Part shown: piece after piece, positions 47,187-58,380 of the stretch
How positions within the stretch are numbered: the first letter of the stretch is position 1
Layout of the letters: each line of letters begins with the position of its first letter
From: Pseudocitrobacter vendiensis
GTDB lineage: Bacteria; Pseudomonadota; Gammaproteobacteria; Enterobacterales; Enterobacteriaceae
DNA: 64,000 bases
NCBI RefSeq assembly: GCF_943590815.1
Contig: NZ_CALSBS010000016.1
Location: forward strand, 1 to 64,000
Direction: 5' to 3'
Program-made: the position numbers and the translations under genes
Notes under the pieces: model-generated
What the model was told of the DNA's origin: nothing
Databases searched by the model: none
Seen by the model: the letters and a program-made list of their open reading frames with translations, nothing else

Positions 47187-49235
47187 TTACTTGCTGGTCG
47201 CAGGGGTTGCGGCAGGCCTGTCTTTTTCAAGATGGGCCAGGTCGACCGCAATATTCACGGTCTCATCCAGATACGGATCCGGCTCCTGATAATCCTTCGG
47301 CAAATCGTCAATGTTCTTCAGCAACGGTTTGCCATCGCGTTTGTAGCGATCGTTAACGCGAGCCAGACGAGTTGCGTCATCTTCCTGGTTCTCTTTTTCG
47401 CGCTGTGCGTAGTTTAGAGAAACGATGTTGCGCTTGTCTTTCATCGCATTAAAGCGCGCGATATCCTTCATGATGTACTGGAATTCAGGATCTTTCGCGA
47501 TGCGCGCATTGTGCAGTTTCAGCAGTTCCGGGCCAAAGGGCGTTAAATCATCAGATTTCACATAGGTCGCGGCGTCGATGCTGTCCCACGGCAGTGCGTT
47601 ATCTTCAAATTTCTCACCCGTCTCCGTCTCTTCCGAACCGGTCGGCATCAGAATATCCGGTGTTACACCCTTACGTTGCGTACTGCCGCCGTTAATGCGG
47701 TAGAACTTCTGGATGGTGTACTGCACGGAACCCAGCGCTGGCCATTCCGGGCGCAGCATTTGATCGTAAATGCGATTCAGAGAACGGTACTGCTGGACGG
47801 TGCCTTTCCCGAAGGTCGGTTCACCGACGATCAACGCGCGTCCGTAGTCCTGCATGGCGGCAGCAAAGATTTCAGATGCCGAGGCACTGAAGCGGTCTAC
47901 CAGCACCACCAGTGGGCCTTTGTAGTACACCACGCCGTCGTTATCGCTGTCTTCACGCACTTTACCGTTGTTGTCACGCACCTGCACAACCGGGCCGGAC
48001 GGAATGAACAAGCCAGAGAGCGATACCGCTTCGGTCAATGCCCCGCCGCCGTTGGTACGTAGATCGATGATCACGCTGCTGACATTCTGTTTTTCCAGTT
48101 TCTGCAGCTGCACCTTAACGTCTTCCGTCAGGCCAACATAGAACCCCGGAATATCGAGCACGCCCACTTTCTCTTTGCCGACGGTTTTCACCGACATTTT
48201 CACAGCGCGGTCTTCGAGTCGAATGCGTTCACGGGTCAGGGTGACGATTTTAGTTTTCGCACCTTTACCCGCTGGCAGGATTTCCAGGCGAACTTTACTG
48301 CCCTTCGGCCCTTTAATCAGCGCCACGACATCATCCAGACGCCAGCCGATCACATCGACCATGCCTTTCCCTGCCTGACCCACGCCGACAATTTTATCGC
48401 CGACCGTAATCGCTTTACTTTTCGCCGCCGGCCCACCAGCCACCATGGAATTGATAACCGTGTAGTCATCATCCATTTGCAGGACTGCGCCAATACCTTC
48501 CAGAGACAGGCTCATTTCAGTGTTGAACTGCTCGGTGTTGCGCGGAGAGAGATAGTTGGTATGCGGGTCGATTTCGCGCGCGAATGAGGTCATCGCCAGC
48601 GAGAAAACGTCTTCGCTGTTTGTTTGCGCCAGACGACGAATCGCGAACTTATAGCGACGCGTCAGGGTTTCGCGGATCTCTTTTTCGTCTTTCCCGGTCA
48701 GCTTCAGGCTCAGTTCATCGAACTTGACTTTGCCATCCCACAGGGCGTTCAGCTCGGCTTCATCTTTTGGCCATGGCGCTTTTGCCCGGTCAAGATTGAA
48801 GGTGTCGTTGCCGGTGAAATCCATCGGGCGTTCGAGCACTTTCAGCGCGTACTGATAACGTTCAAAACGTCGCTTTTGCGCCAGATTGTAGAGATCGTAA
48901 AACACGTCGAGCTTGCCCGAGCGCAGTTCATCGCCAATCTGTCCCTTCTTCGAAGCAAACTGCGCAACGTCGCTGGCCAGCAGGACGTTATGGCTGTAAT
49001 CGAGCAGGTTCAGATAGCGGTCAAAAATCTTGGCGGAAAAAGACTGGTCGAGATCGAACTGACGATAATGAGAACGGGTAAAGCGCGATGTCACGCGCTC
49101 GCTCACCGTTGCGTGCTGCGTTTCTTCCTTAAGAATCGGAATTTGATCAACACGGGTAATATCTTCCACCGCTAAGGCGTGGCCTGTTATTAAAAACAGG
49201 CCAGCGAGGGCGGAGAGCCTAAAAAGTTTGTTCAT
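47187..49235 (-). CDS. prc: Tail-specific periplasmic protease Prc (Tsp)
   Basis: C-terminal processing peptidase of 682 residues, family S41. Signal peptide ends at ALA-22. The PDZ domain (about 240-325) precedes the Ser/Lys dyad: Ser452 in FSASASEIF and Lys477 in TFGKGTV, the E. coli positions. It trims FtsI (PBP3) and degrades tagged proteins and, with NlpI, the murein hydrolase MepS. A second FtsI-type protein is coded nearby, though no link is shown. Downstream of proQ, 19 bp apart. Confidence 0.97.
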   Translation of the reverse strand: MNKLFRLSALAGLFLITGHALAVEDITRVDQIPILKEETQHATVSERVTSRFTRSHYRQFDLDQSFSAKIFDRYLNLLDYSHNVLLASDVAQFASKKGQIGDELRSGKLDVFYDLYNLAQKRRFERYQYALKVLERPMDFTGNDTFNLDRAKAPWPKDEAELNALWDGKVKFDELSLKLTGKDEKEIRETLTRRYKFAIRRLAQTNSEDVFSLAMTSFAREIDPHTNYLSPRNTEQFNTEMSLSLEGIGAVLQMDDDYTVINSMVAGGPAAKSKAITVGDKIVGVGQAGKGMVDVIGWRLDDVVALIKGPKGSKVRLEILPAGKGAKTKIVTLTRERIRLEDRAVKMSVKTVGKEKVGVLDIPGFYVGLTEDVKVQLQKLEKQNVSSVIIDLRTNGGGALTEAVSLSGLFIPSGPVVQVRDNNGKVREDSDNDGVVYYKGPLVVLVDRFSASASEIFAAAMQDYGRALIVGEPTFGKGTVQQYRSLNRIYDQMLRPEWPALGSVQYTIQKFYRINGGSTQRKGVTPDILMPTGSEETETGEKFEDNALPWDSIDAATYVKSDDLTPFGPELLKLHNARIAKDPEFQYIMKDIARFNAMKDKRNIVSLNYAQREKENQEDDATRLARVNDRYKRDGKPLLKNIDDLPKDYQEPDPYLDETVNIAVDLAHLEKDRPAATPATSK

Positions 49236-49254
49236 GCCTGGCCCGGCCTCCGTT

Positions 49255-49929
49255 TCAGAACACCAGGTGTTCTGCGCGTACTATCATTGACATACCAGAA
49301 GTAAGCTGCACGCGGACACCATCTTTGGTGATTTCCAGAATCGTAGCGTCCATTGCGTTATTGCCCGCTTTGACTTTCAGGGATTGACCAACGGTCAGCG
49401 CAGAAATGTCGGAAACAGGAGTAAGCTTTTCTTCGCGTACGGCTTTCGCAGCAGGTTTAGCATCACGTGGTTTACGCTCAGCATTTTCTTTGCGGCGAAC
49501 CGGAGGACGCGGCTTACGCTCGCGACGCGGTGCATCACCTTCACCCGCAGCAGCGGCAGCTTCGCGTTTTTTCGCCTGCTGTTCAGCACGCTGAGCCTGA
49601 ACACGCGCTTTGGCTTCTTCAAGCTGCTGACGAGCATGGGCAACGTGCTGCTCATCGAGTTCGCCGCAAGGGTTACCGTCGAGATCGACACGTACTGCGC
49701 CAGCTTTAATACCGTAAAGGTAGCGCCAGCTTGAAGTATAAAGACGTAATGCGGAACGTAATTGGGTTTTGCTGAGGTTCATCTCACCATCAACACGCTC
49801 GACAAGATCCTGAAAAATACCGACTTTCAGAGGGCGAGCTTCACCTTCGGCACTGAAGCAGTGCGGAAAACGTTCGGCCAGAAATGCGATAACTTCTTTA
49901 CTGCTATTCAACTTAGGTTGATTTTCCAT
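49255..49929 (-). CDS. proQ: RNA chaperone ProQ
   Basis: FinO-domain RNA-binding protein of 224 residues. The N-terminal FinO domain (1-120; [23 protein letters not shown]) is joined by a basic Lys/Arg/Ala/Pro linker to a C-terminal Tudor-like domain (from about 178). It binds many sRNAs and mRNA 3' ends. The linker is somewhat shorter than in E. coli (232 residues). It heads the proQ-prc operon. Confidence 0.96.
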   Translation of the reverse strand: MENQPKLNSSKEVIAFLAERFPHCFSAEGEARPLKVGIFQDLVERVDGEMNLSKTQLRSALRLYTSSWRYLYGIKAGAVRVDLDGNPCGELDEQHVAHARQQLEEAKARVQAQRAEQQAKKREAAAAAGEGDAPRRERKPRPPVRRKENAERKPRDAKPAAKAVREEKLTPVSDISALTVGQSLKVKAGNNAMDATILEITKDGVRVQLTSGMSMIVRAEHLVF

Positions 49930-50026
49930 GAAATTTCCTGATTACAACGGACGTAGCCAACAAGCCGCAGGCATGAACAGGCGACATTATAATGACGCCA
50001 TCGCTAAATGCTACGTTATCCGTTGA

Positions 50027-50524
50027 TTATCCTTCGACGCGGGCAAAGAATTTTTGATAATCGGTGCCAGCAAGCACATTTTCGAGATGACCGACCAGTT
50101 CACGCAGGCCCTGTTCGTCCTCTTCGCTGAAGCGTGAAAAGAGCGGGCTATCGATATCCAGCACGCCAATCACCTCTCCGTTAACCACCAGCGGCAGTAC
50201 GATTTCAGCGTTACTGGCGCTATCACAGGCGATATGACCGTCGAACGCGTGAACATCTTCCACGCGCTGTACTTCATTCTTCGCCACCGCCGTGCCGCAT
50301 ACCCCTCGGCCAACAGGAATGCGCACGCATGCAAGTTTGCCCTGGAATGGCCCCAAAACCAGCGTATCGCCTTCCAGTAAATAAAAACCAGCCCAGTTCA
50401 CATCTGCCAGACGTTCAAAAAGCAACGCGCTGGTGTTAGAGATTACAGCTAGAAAACTGTTCTCACCTGCCATCAATGCCTGAAAATCACGGTTGAGATC
50501 CGCGTAAAGTTCTGTTTTGTTCAT
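50027..50524 (-). CDS. msrC: Free methionine-(R)-sulfoxide reductase
   Basis: GAF-domain enzyme of 165 residues that reduces free Met-R-sulfoxide with thioredoxin. The three conserved catalytic cysteines are Cys66, Cys76 and Cys100 (KLACVR, GVCGT, HIACDS). Length equals E. coli MsrC (YebR). It diverges from letA. Confidence 0.95.
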   Translation of the reverse strand: MNKTELYADLNRDFQALMAGENSFLAVISNTSALLFERLADVNWAGFYLLEGDTLVLGPFQGKLACVRIPVGRGVCGTAVAKNEVQRVEDVHAFDGHIACDSASNAEIVLPLVVNGEVIGVLDIDSPLFSRFSEEDEQGLRELVGHLENVLAGTDYQKFFARVEG

Positions 50525-50668
50525 TATTAAACCACTATTGTCTACTTCAATTACTGATACTATCGACGACGCATACTCCTATAAAATAAGCATTAAATGC
50601 GTCAGGGCTCAAGTTCAATCCATTCATGAGTTAAGATAGAGTTATACATTCATTCTACGATGTAATAA

Positions 50669-51952
50669 ATGCCACTAAAAACATCACGCATTACACCGAC
50701 GCAGAAAATTCGTATTCACTCAATGGGTGATCCTATCCCGCAGGCACAATACCAACGTTGCCCGCAGTGCGACACGCTTTTTCAGTTACCGTTGGTTAAA
50801 TCGCACCAATGTGCCTATTGCCCGCGCTGCAATGCCAAAGTTCGCGACGGTCGGGACTGGTCGTTAACACGTCTTGGCGCCATGGCGATTGCCATGATGC
50901 TGCTGATGCCGTTCGCCTGGAGCGAGCCCCTGCTTCGCCTGCATCTGCTTGGCGTACGTATCGACGCAAACGTGCTACACGGGATTCAGCAAATGACTGC
51001 CCAGGGCGATCCCATTACCGCCGCGATGGTGCTGTTCTGTAGCATCGCCGCGCCAGCAGTGCTGGTTATCGCCATCGCCTATCTCTGGCTTGGCAACATT
51101 CTGGGCATGAACCTGCGCCCGGTGCTGTTGATGCTGGAGAAGCTCAAAGAGTGGGTGATGCTGGACATTTATCTGGTCGGGGTCGCCGTTGCGTCAATCA
51201 AGGTACAGGATTACGCATTCCTGCAACCGGGGCTCGGCCTGTTGGCGTTTATTTCGCTGGTCATCCTTAGCATTCTGACGCTTATCCATCTGAATATAGA
51301 GGAACTCTGGGAGCGCTTCTATCCGCAACGGCCGGTCACCCGACCCCATGAAGGGCTGATGGTGTGTCTGGAATGCCATCACACAGGCTTCCCGGATTCA
51401 CGCGGGCGCTGCCATCGTTGCCACGTTCCGCTCACCAGGCGGCGGCGTCAGAGCCTGCAAAAATGCTGGGCGGCGCTGATTGCCTCTATCATTTTTCTGC
51501 TGCCGGCAAACTTTTTGCCGATATCGATTATTTACGTTAATGGCGGGCGACAGGAAGATACCATTATGTCGGGGATTCTTTCTCTGGCGGACAGTAACGT
51601 CGCCGTTGCCGCCGTGGTATTCTTCGCCAGTATTCTGGTGCCGTTTACCAAGGTCATCGTGCTGTTTACGCTGCTGGTTAGCATTCATTCCAAATGTGAA
51701 CAGGGCCTGCGCACACGCATTCTGTTGCTGCGATTTGTAACATGGATTGGTCGCTGGTCGATGCTGGATCTGTTTGTTATCTCGTTGACTATGTCGCTGA
51801 TTAATCGCGATCAGCTTCTCGCCTTTACGATGGGCCCCGCTGCATTTTATTTCGGTGCCGCGGTTATTTTGACTATTCTTGCTGTTAATTGGCTGGACAG
51901 CCGCTTACTTTGGGACGCTCATGAGTCAGGAAACGCCCGCTTCACCGACTGA
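50669..51952 (+). CDS. letA: Intermembrane transport protein LetA (YebS)
   Basis: Inner-membrane protein of 427 residues, PqiA family. Two zinc-ribbon sites are visible (CPQC with CAYCPRC, and CLEC with CHRC), each preceding a set of four membrane helices. With LetB it moves lipids across the envelope. The start follows the E. coli N-terminus, though the ribosome site is weak. letB overlaps its 3' end by 32 nt, which implies coupled translation. Confidence 0.95.
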   Translation: MPLKTSRITPTQKIRIHSMGDPIPQAQYQRCPQCDTLFQLPLVKSHQCAYCPRCNAKVRDGRDWSLTRLGAMAIAMMLLMPFAWSEPLLRLHLLGVRIDANVLHGIQQMTAQGDPITAAMVLFCSIAAPAVLVIAIAYLWLGNILGMNLRPVLLMLEKLKEWVMLDIYLVGVAVASIKVQDYAFLQPGLGLLAFISLVILSILTLIHLNIEELWERFYPQRPVTRPHEGLMVCLECHHTGFPDSRGRCHRCHVPLTRRRRQSLQKCWAALIASIIFLLPANFLPISIIYVNGGRQEDTIMSGILSLADSNVAVAAVVFFASILVPFTKVIVLFTLLVSIHSKCEQGLRTRILLLRFVTWIGRWSMLDLFVISLTMSLINRDQLLAFTMGPAAFYFGAAVILTILAVNWLDSRLLWDAHESGNARFTD

Positions 51953-54554
51953 AGCGAAAATTAAAATTAAACGTCGCATTTCACCTTTCTGGTTGCTGCC
52001 TATCATCGCGCTGATGATTGCAGGCTGGCTTATCTGGAACAGTTATGAAGATCGCGGCACCACCATTACCATCGACTTCATGTCGGCGGACGGTATCGTA
52101 CCTGGCCGTACGCCCGTGCGCTATCAGGGTGTGGAAGTCGGTACGGTGCAGGAAATTCGCCTGACGGAAGATCTGAACCGTATCGAAGTGAAAGCCAGTA
52201 TTAAAAGCGATATGGAAGACGCGCTGCGTGATGAGACACAATTCTGGTTGGTGACGCCTAAAGCCTCGCTGGCTGGTGTTTCCGGGCTGGATGCGCTGGT
52301 TGGCGGTAACTATATCGGTATGATGCCGGGTAAAGGTAAAGCGCGCGATCACTTTACCGCGCTGGACACGCAACCCAAATATCGCCTGAATAACGGTGAG
52401 TTGATGATTCACCTGCACGCGCCGGATCTCGGCTCGCTCAGCAGCGGCTCGCTGGTCTATTACCGTAAAATTCCCGTTGGACGCGTTTACGATTACGCCA
52501 TTAACGCCAACAAGCGCGGTGTGACGATTGATGTGTTGATTGAGCGCCGGTTCACGAATCTGGTGAAAAAAGGCAGCCGGTTCTGGAACGTGTCGGGCAT
52601 TAAAGCAGATGTAGACTTGAGCGGCGCGAAGGTTCAGCTCGAAAGCTTAGCGGCGTTGGTTAACGGGGCGATTGCCTTCGACTCACCGGAAAACTCGGAA
52701 GTTGCGGTGCAAAATGACGAGTACGGCTTGTATGAAGATCTGGCCCACAGCCAGCGCGGCGTTATCGTTAAACTGCAGCTTCCCAGCGGTCAGGGGCTGA
52801 AAGCGGGTTCTACTCCCCTGCTCTATCAGGGCCTGGAAGTGGGGCAACTGACCAAACTGAATCTTAACGACGACAGTTCTGTTACAGGCGAAATGACCGT
52901 TGATCCCAGCGTAGTCAGCCTGCTGCGTGAAAAAACACGTATTGAGCTCCATGAACCAAAACTCTCGCTGGAGAACGCCAATCTCAGCATGCTCCTTACG
53001 GGTAGCACTTTTGAGCTGGTACCCGGCGATGGCGAGGCAAAAGATACCTTTGCGGTGCTTCCGTCCAGTAAAACGCTGTTACAACAGCCAGATGTCATGA
53101 CGCTTTCTCTGAGCGCGCCGGAAAGCTACGGCATTGATGCCGGGCAACCATTGATATTGCACGGGGTGAAGGTCGGGCAGGTGATGGAGCGTAAGCTGAC
53201 CAATAAAGGCGTAACGTTCACTATCGCTATCGAACCGCAATATCGCGAGCTCATTCATGGCGACAGCAAGTTTGTTGTTAATAGCCGCGTTGATGTCAAA
53301 GTCGGCCTTGATGGTGTTGAATTCCTCGGCGCGAGCGCTAATGAATGGCTGAGTGGTGGGATCCGTATTCTGCCGGGTGAAAAAGGCGAGATGAAAGAAG
53401 ATTATCCGCTGTACGCCAACCTGGAGAAAGCGCAGGAAAATAGCCTGAGCGAGCTGCCTACATCTACCCTCACCCTGACGGCTGAAACCTTGCCGGATAT
53501 TCAGGCGGGTTCCGTGGTGCTGTATCGCAAGTTTGAAGTGGGTGAAGTGATTACCGTTAGCCCTCGCGCTAACGCGTTTGATATCTCGCTGCACATCAAA
53601 CCGGAATACCGTTCCCTGTTGACGCCGGACAGCGTGTTCTGGGCCGAAGGCGGTGCCAAAGTCCAGTTGAACGGGAGCGGTTTAACCGTACAGGCCTCGC
53701 CACTGTCTCGCGCGCTGAAGGGCGCGATCAGCTTCGATAACCTGAGCGGCGCGGGCGGAAATACCCGTAAAGGCGACAAACGTATCCTGTTCGCCTCTGA
53801 AACAGCGGCGCGCGCGGTAGGCGGGCAAATTACGTTACACGCCTTTGATGCCGGGAAGCTGGCGGCAGGTATGCCAATTCGTTATCTGGGCATTGATATT
53901 GGACAGGTACAAACGCTGGAACTGAACGCCGGACGCAATGAAGTTCAGGCGCGCGCGGTGCTTTACCCGGAGTATGTGAATACCTTCGCGCGTCGCGGCA
54001 GTCGCTTCTCGGTTGTGACGCCGCAGATTTCCGCTGCCGGTGTAGAGCACCTTGATACCATCCTGCAACCTTACATCAACGTTGAGATGGGTCAGGGCTC
54101 GCCACGTCGCGAATTCGAGCTTCAGGAAGCCACCATCGCCGATTCCCGCTATCTCGACGGGCTGAGTCTGGTGGTGGAAGCGCCGGAAGCTGGTTCGCTG
54201 GGCATTGGCACGCCAGTGCTGTTCCGTGGTATCGACGTGGGCACAGTAACGGGGCTGACGCTGGGCTCACTTTCCGATCGCGTGATGGTTGAGCTGCGCA
54301 TCAGCAAACGTTATCAGCACCTTGTACGCAACAATTCAGTCTTCTGGCTGGCATCCGGTTACAGCCTCGACTTTGGTCTGACGGGGGGCGTGGTGAAAAC
54401 CGGCACCTTCAATCAGTTCATTCGTGGCGGTATTGCCTTTGCCACACCGCCAGGCACCCCGCTCGCGCCGAAAGCCCAGGCAGGCAAACACTTCCTGTTG
54501 CAGGAAGAGGAGCCGAAAGAGTGGCGTCAGTGGGGCACCGCCCTGCCGCGTTAA
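51921..54554 (+). CDS. letB: Intermembrane lipid transport protein LetB (YebT), seven MCE domains
   Basis: Periplasm-spanning protein of 877 residues, equal to E. coli LetB. One membrane helix (about 20-41) is followed by repeated MCE domains, each opening with a variant of the motif GxPVRYxGxxVGxV (for example [48 protein letters not shown]). In E. coli a hexamer forms a tunnel between the membranes for phospholipids. Start chosen at MSQETPAS by homology. Terminator downstream. Confidence 0.96.
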   Translation: MSQETPASPTEAKIKIKRRISPFWLLPIIALMIAGWLIWNSYEDRGTTITIDFMSADGIVPGRTPVRYQGVEVGTVQEIRLTEDLNRIEVKASIKSDMEDALRDETQFWLVTPKASLAGVSGLDALVGGNYIGMMPGKGKARDHFTALDTQPKYRLNNGELMIHLHAPDLGSLSSGSLVYYRKIPVGRVYDYAINANKRGVTIDVLIERRFTNLVKKGSRFWNVSGIKADVDLSGAKVQLESLAALVNGAIAFDSPENSEVAVQNDEYGLYEDLAHSQRGVIVKLQLPSGQGLKAGSTPLLYQGLEVGQLTKLNLNDDSSVTGEMTVDPSVVSLLREKTRIELHEPKLSLENANLSMLLTGSTFELVPGDGEAKDTFAVLPSSKTLLQQPDVMTLSLSAPESYGIDAGQPLILHGVKVGQVMERKLTNKGVTFTIAIEPQYRELIHGDSKFVVNSRVDVKVGLDGVEFLGASANEWLSGGIRILPGEKGEMKEDYPLYANLEKAQENSLSELPTSTLTLTAETLPDIQAGSVVLYRKFEVGEVITVSPRANAFDISLHIKPEYRSLLTPDSVFWAEGGAKVQLNGSGLTVQASPLSRALKGAISFDNLSGAGGNTRKGDKRILFASETAARAVGGQITLHAFDAGKLAAGMPIRYLGIDIGQVQTLELNAGRNEVQARAVLYPEYVNTFARRGSRFSVVTPQISAAGVEHLDTILQPYINVEMGQGSPRREFELQEATIADSRYLDGLSLVVEAPEAGSLGIGTPVLFRGIDVGTVTGLTLGSLSDRVMVELRISKRYQHLVRNNSVFWLASGYSLDFGLTGGVVKTGTFNQFIRGGIAFATPPGTPLAPKAQAGKHFLLQEEEPKEWRQWGTALPR

Positions 54555-54560
54555 CGTTCA

Positions 54561-54590
54561 ACGCCCCGGTGTCACTGCGCCGGGGCGTTT
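54561..54590 (+). terminator. Terminator of letAB
   Basis: Nine-bp stem ACGCCCCGG / CCGGGGCGT followed by TTTAT, 6 nt after the letB stop. Confidence 0.82.
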
Positions 54591-54632
54591 ATGCTAAACT
54601 GCACGCTCTCTGATTACGTGTGGTACTCCCCA

Positions 54633-56069
54633 GTGGCTCAAAACTCTGTCTTTCTTCCCGATGAATTCCTCGCGCAGATGCGTGAGGCCATGCCCGCTCA
54701 CCTCGCCTTTGACGATTTTATTGCTGCCTGCCAGCGTCCGCTGCGCCGCAGCATTCGTGTCAATACATTGAAAATCAGCGTTGCCGATTTCCTGGCACTG
54801 GTCGCCCCATATGGCTGGCAACTGATACCAGTGCCGTGGTGTGCGGAAGGTTTCTGGATTGAACGCGAAGATGAAGAGTCACTGCCTTTAGGCAGTACCG
54901 CCGAACACCTGAGCGGCCTGTTTTACATTCAGGAAGCCAGCTCGATGCTGCCGGTCGCCGCGCTGTTTGCCGGGGACGAGATGCCGAAACGGGTGATGGA
55001 CGTCGCCGCCGCGCCGGGTTCGAAAACCACCCAGATTGCCGCGCGCATGGGCAACCAGGGCGCCATTCTCGCCAATGAGTTTTCCGCCAGTCGGGTAAAA
55101 GTTCTCCACGCTAATATCAGCCGCTGCGGTATCGCCAATGTGGCGCTGACCCATTTTGATGGTCGTGTCTTCGGCGCGGCAGTACCGGAAAGTTTTGACG
55201 CCATTCTGCTCGATGCACCGTGTTCCGGCGAAGGTGTTGTACGTAAAGATCCCGATGCACTGAAAAACTGGTCGATTGAAAGCAATCTTGTGATTGCCGC
55301 CACGCAGCGTGAGCTTATTGATAGCGCATTTCACGCACTGAAACCCGGCGGTACGCTGGTTTATTCAACCTGTACGCTCAATCGTGACGAAAACGAATCA
55401 GTACTGGCCTGGCTGCTGGAACAATATCCGCAGGCGGTTGAAATCCAATCGCTGGCAACCCTGTTCCCGTCAGCCAAAGAGGCGCTCACGCCTGAAGGAT
55501 TCCTCCATGTCTTCCCGCAAATTTATGATTGCGAAGGCTTCTTTGTCGCGCGTTTGCGTAAAATCGCCTCGGTTGAGCCTCTGCCCATCCCAGGCTACAA
55601 AGTGGGTAAATTCCCGTTCACGCCGATGAAAACCCGGGAATCCGCCGCCGTCACTGAGGCAGCCGGTCAGGTCGGACTGTTCTGGAATGACGCGTTTTCC
55701 CTCTGGCAGCGCGATAAAGAGATATGGCTCTTCCCGGCAGAGATAGAACCCCTGCTCGGAAAAGTCCGTTTCTCGCGTATTGGCCTCAAACTTGCCGAAA
55801 CGCATAACAAAGGTTATCGCTGGCAGCACGAAGCAGTCATTGCGCTGGCCCAAACCGACAAGCTGGGGCATGAACTGACGCAGACTGAGGCTCAGGAGTG
55901 GTATCGCGGCCGCGATATCTACCCGGAAAATGTGCCAAATCACGACGATGTGGTGGTAACGTATCAGGGCTTTCCGCTTGGACTGGCGAAACGAATCAGC
56001 TCACGGTTGAAAAACAGTTATCCCCGCGAACTGGTGCGCGATGGTAAACTTTTTGCCGAAAAATCCTGA
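54633..56069 (+). CDS. rsmF: 16S rRNA (cytosine-1407-C5)-methyltransferase
   Basis: RNA m5C methyltransferase of 478 residues (E. coli RsmF 479). SAM-binding and catalytic motifs are [27 protein letters not shown] and YSTCTLN, with the two family cysteines (one catalytic, one for release). A C-terminal PUA-like region follows. The start is GTG at 54633, where the sequence begins to follow E. coli (MAQ...); an upstream ATG at 54591 falls in the letAB terminator and is rejected. Confidence 0.94.
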   Translation: MAQNSVFLPDEFLAQMREAMPAHLAFDDFIAACQRPLRRSIRVNTLKISVADFLALVAPYGWQLIPVPWCAEGFWIEREDEESLPLGSTAEHLSGLFYIQEASSMLPVAALFAGDEMPKRVMDVAAAPGSKTTQIAARMGNQGAILANEFSASRVKVLHANISRCGIANVALTHFDGRVFGAAVPESFDAILLDAPCSGEGVVRKDPDALKNWSIESNLVIAATQRELIDSAFHALKPGGTLVYSTCTLNRDENESVLAWLLEQYPQAVEIQSLATLFPSAKEALTPEGFLHVFPQIYDCEGFFVARLRKIASVEPLPIPGYKVGKFPFTPMKTRESAAVTEAAGQVGLFWNDAFSLWQRDKEIWLFPAEIEPLLGKVRFSRIGLKLAETHNKGYRWQHEAVIALAQTDKLGHELTQTEAQEWYRGRDIYPENVPNHDDVVVTYQGFPLGLAKRISSRLKNSYPRELVRDGKLFAEKS

Positions 56070-56185
56070 CTGGCGCGCAAAAATAGCGCACTTTTTGACT
56101 GGCGATATTCTCTTCGTTGGCTACGCTAAAAAATGGGCGACCTGAACTGGTCGTACCACAACATCAGCGACCAACGGAGAGTATC

Positions 56186-56425
56186 ATGAGTAAAACCAAC
56201 GTACGCATCGGCGCATTCGAGATAGATGATGCCGAGCTGCACGGCGAGCAGCACGGTGAACGAACGTTAAGCATCCCCTGTAAATCCGACCCTGACTTAT
56301 GCATGCAGCTAGACGCCTGGGATGCTGACACCAGCGTCCCTGCCGTACTCAACGGCGAACACTCTGTCCTTTACCGTAAACATTACGATCAACGTTCTGA
56401 TGCCTGGGTGCTGCGCTTCGCATAA
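56186..56425 (+). CDS. yebV: YebV family protein
   Basis: Protein of 79 residues, soluble, matching E. coli YebV along its length (VRIGAFEIDD, PCKSDPDLCMQLDAWDA, NGEHSVLYR). Function unknown. The start at 56186 has GGAG upstream; 23 further in-frame codons are not conserved. Followed by a terminator. Confidence 0.92.
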   Translation: MSKTNVRIGAFEIDDAELHGEQHGERTLSIPCKSDPDLCMQLDAWDADTSVPAVLNGEHSVLYRKHYDQRSDAWVLRFA

Positions 56426-56434
56426 CCCAAATGG

Positions 56435-56462
56435 AACCCGCCCACAGGCGGGTTATTTATTT
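56435..56462 (+). terminator. Terminator of yebV
   Basis: Eight-bp stem AACCCGCC / GGCGGGTT followed by ATTTATTT. Confidence 0.8.
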
Positions 56463-56553
56463 GCATAACCTTTCCCGCCGTTGCCCTTCATCCCCTACAC
56501 TTAATCATTAACGGATCCGTTGTGTCATAACCTTTTATCAGACTGAGGATGGG

Positions 56554-56745
56554 ATGTTCGCACTGGTTTTATTCATCTGCTACCTCGACGGTGGCTGTGA
56601 TGATATCGTCGTGGACGTGTATAATTCGGAAAAACAGTGTGTTGCCGCGATGGACGATCAGCGGTTGCGTCGTGGAGGGTGTTTTCCGATAGAGGATTTT
56701 GTGGACGGGTTCTGGTACCCCGCCCACGAATACAGCGATTTTTGA
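56554..56745 (+). CDS. yebW: YebW family protein
   Basis: Protein of 63 residues with a short hydrophobic N-terminus (MFALVLFICYLDGG) and three further cysteines at most; it could be exported. It matches E. coli YebW well (CFPIEDFxDGFW). Function unknown. It converges with lpxP, 9 bp between stops. Confidence 0.88.
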   Translation: MFALVLFICYLDGGCDDIVVDVYNSEKQCVAAMDDQRLRRGGCFPIEDFVDGFWYPAHEYSDF

Positions 56746-56754
56746 GGGTAACGA

Positions 56755-57687
56755 TCAGTGCGGGGAAGCCGCATGATAAAGCGACGCTTCTCCGCGCGGA
56801 CGCGTTTTAAAGCGACGGTGAACCCACAGATACTGTTCTGGTGCGCGTAAAATCTCTTTCTCGATGATTTTGTTCATATAGCTGGCCGCATCGATTTCGT
56901 CATCTACCGGGTAATCTGACATCACGTCGCTGATGTGCAGCACATAACCTTTCTTATCCGCCTTACGTACCATAGTGATGCTGAGCATTGCCGCGCCTGA
57001 CAAACGTGAAAGCACCCAGGTCCCGTTGGTCGTTGCCGCTTCGTTCACTGAAAAGAACGGTGCGAAAACGCTGCCTTTCGGACCGTAGTCCTGGTCTGGC
57101 GCAAACCACACGGCTTCACCTGATTTAAGCGCCTGCACAAGACCTCGCAAATTGCGGCGGTCGATCATCGCTTTATTGGAACGCAGGCGACCTTTGGTCT
57201 GAACCCACTCCATCAACGGATCATTATGACGACGATAGGTTGCCATCATCGGGCGACATAAGCCCATGACCCTGCCACCCAGTTCCAAAGACATAAAATG
57301 TACGCCGACAACCATAACGCCGCGACGTTCCTGCAATGCTTTGGTCAGGTTTTCATACCCCTCCACGTCAAACCATTTCTTGACGCGCGCATCGCTCCAG
57401 AACCAGGCCATGCCGGTTTCGATAAGCCCCATGCCCAATGACATGAAATTTTGCTGTATCAGTGCTTCACGCGAGTCGGCATCCATCTGTGGGAAGCAGA
57501 GTTCAATATTGCGTGCAGCAATGCGTTCGCGCCGTTTGAGAAAACGGCGAGACATTTTACCTACCGTCGAACCGAGGGTATGCAGAACAGGATAAGGAAG
57601 CTGTACGATAAGCCAAAGCACACCTAAGCCGAACCACGTGAGCCAGTTGCGCGGATGCAATAACTGGGTATCAAATTCTTTAGACAT
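56755..57687 (-). CDS. lpxP: Kdo2-lipid IVA palmitoleoyltransferase LpxP-like
   Basis: Inner-membrane lipid A late acyltransferase of 310 residues. One N-terminal membrane helix is followed by the HxxxxE catalytic motif (VGVHFMSLELGG), then the RSNKAMIDRRNLRG and WFAPDQDYGPKGS motifs. It is closer to E. coli LpxP than to LpxL (for example HFMSLELGGRVMGL). LpxP adds palmitoleate at low temperature. In E. coli lpxP lies at another locus. AGGA lies 7 nt before the chosen ATG at 57687; the adjacent ATG at 57690 is equally possible. Confidence 0.92.
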   Translation of the reverse strand: MSKEFDTQLLHPRNWLTWFGLGVLWLIVQLPYPVLHTLGSTVGKMSRRFLKRRERIAARNIELCFPQMDADSREALIQQNFMSLGMGLIETGMAWFWSDARVKKWFDVEGYENLTKALQERRGVMVVGVHFMSLELGGRVMGLCRPMMATYRRHNDPLMEWVQTKGRLRSNKAMIDRRNLRGLVQALKSGEAVWFAPDQDYGPKGSVFAPFFSVNEAATTNGTWVLSRLSGAAMLSITMVRKADKKGYVLHISDVMSDYPVDDEIDAASYMNKIIEKEILRAPEQYLWVHRRFKTRPRGEASLYHAASPH

Positions 57688-58380
57688 CATTTTTTCCTGA
57701 AGCATGAAAAAGTAACGCGTAAGGGAAAAATGAATCCTTCATTTGTCTTTATGCGTACGTATAAGAGTTTGACAGTAATACGTTCGGCAAATTCACTTTC
57801 AGGACAAGACTTTACAAAAAAGTACCTGAATCGGAATAAAACTTACTGGAAGGCTGTAACTTAACTCAAGGCAAGCATGCGCTATTTTCAGCAAAATTGA
57901 TAGTGAGATTTGTACCCACCACACGATTACCTTAAAACCTGAACCCCGCGCAGGACGGGGCCTGCATCGATTTTACCCATCCCACAGATGATTAATCAGG
58001 CATTTCCGAAAACTGTGGCCTGAGCCTATTCCAATAAAGCTTAGGACACATTCACAAAATAAATATTCGATAATTTCAGTATAATCTTAGACAACCACTA
58101 ATAACGTGGGTTATGACAGCGATAAGGTTCTTTTCCGATGACGTTCCAGGCTGTGACGTTGATAGAAACTAACGAACGATACAAAATAATAACAGGCTAA
58201 TAATTAGCTATGAAACCGAATGCATCAAGAACTGGTTACATCGATATTTCTCTGATACGATTCAGTTAATCGAGATTTTCATTAGTGTAAGAATGAATTC
58301 CCTGAAAACTCCGAGGGAAAGAAGTTGCAACATCACTTACACATTAAATTAACACTACAATAACCATTGTGAATTTCATT
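57688..58380. other. Long AT-rich intergenic region between lpxP and the glycosyltransferase gene
   Basis: 693 bp without a convincing gene. It must hold the lpxP promoter and a leader for the glycosyltransferase. Visible items are a short GC hairpin (CCCCG / CGGGG at about 57945-57960) and a TATAAT at 58080-58085, which would leave a leader of about 290 nt. I looked for, and did not see, the ops/JUMPstart element (GGCGGTAG) typical of long polysaccharide operons. Confidence 0.6.

Noticed and set aside
58086-58380. ops/JUMPstart element for the glycosyltransferase
   Set aside because: Searched by eye for GGCGGTAG on both strands and did not find it.
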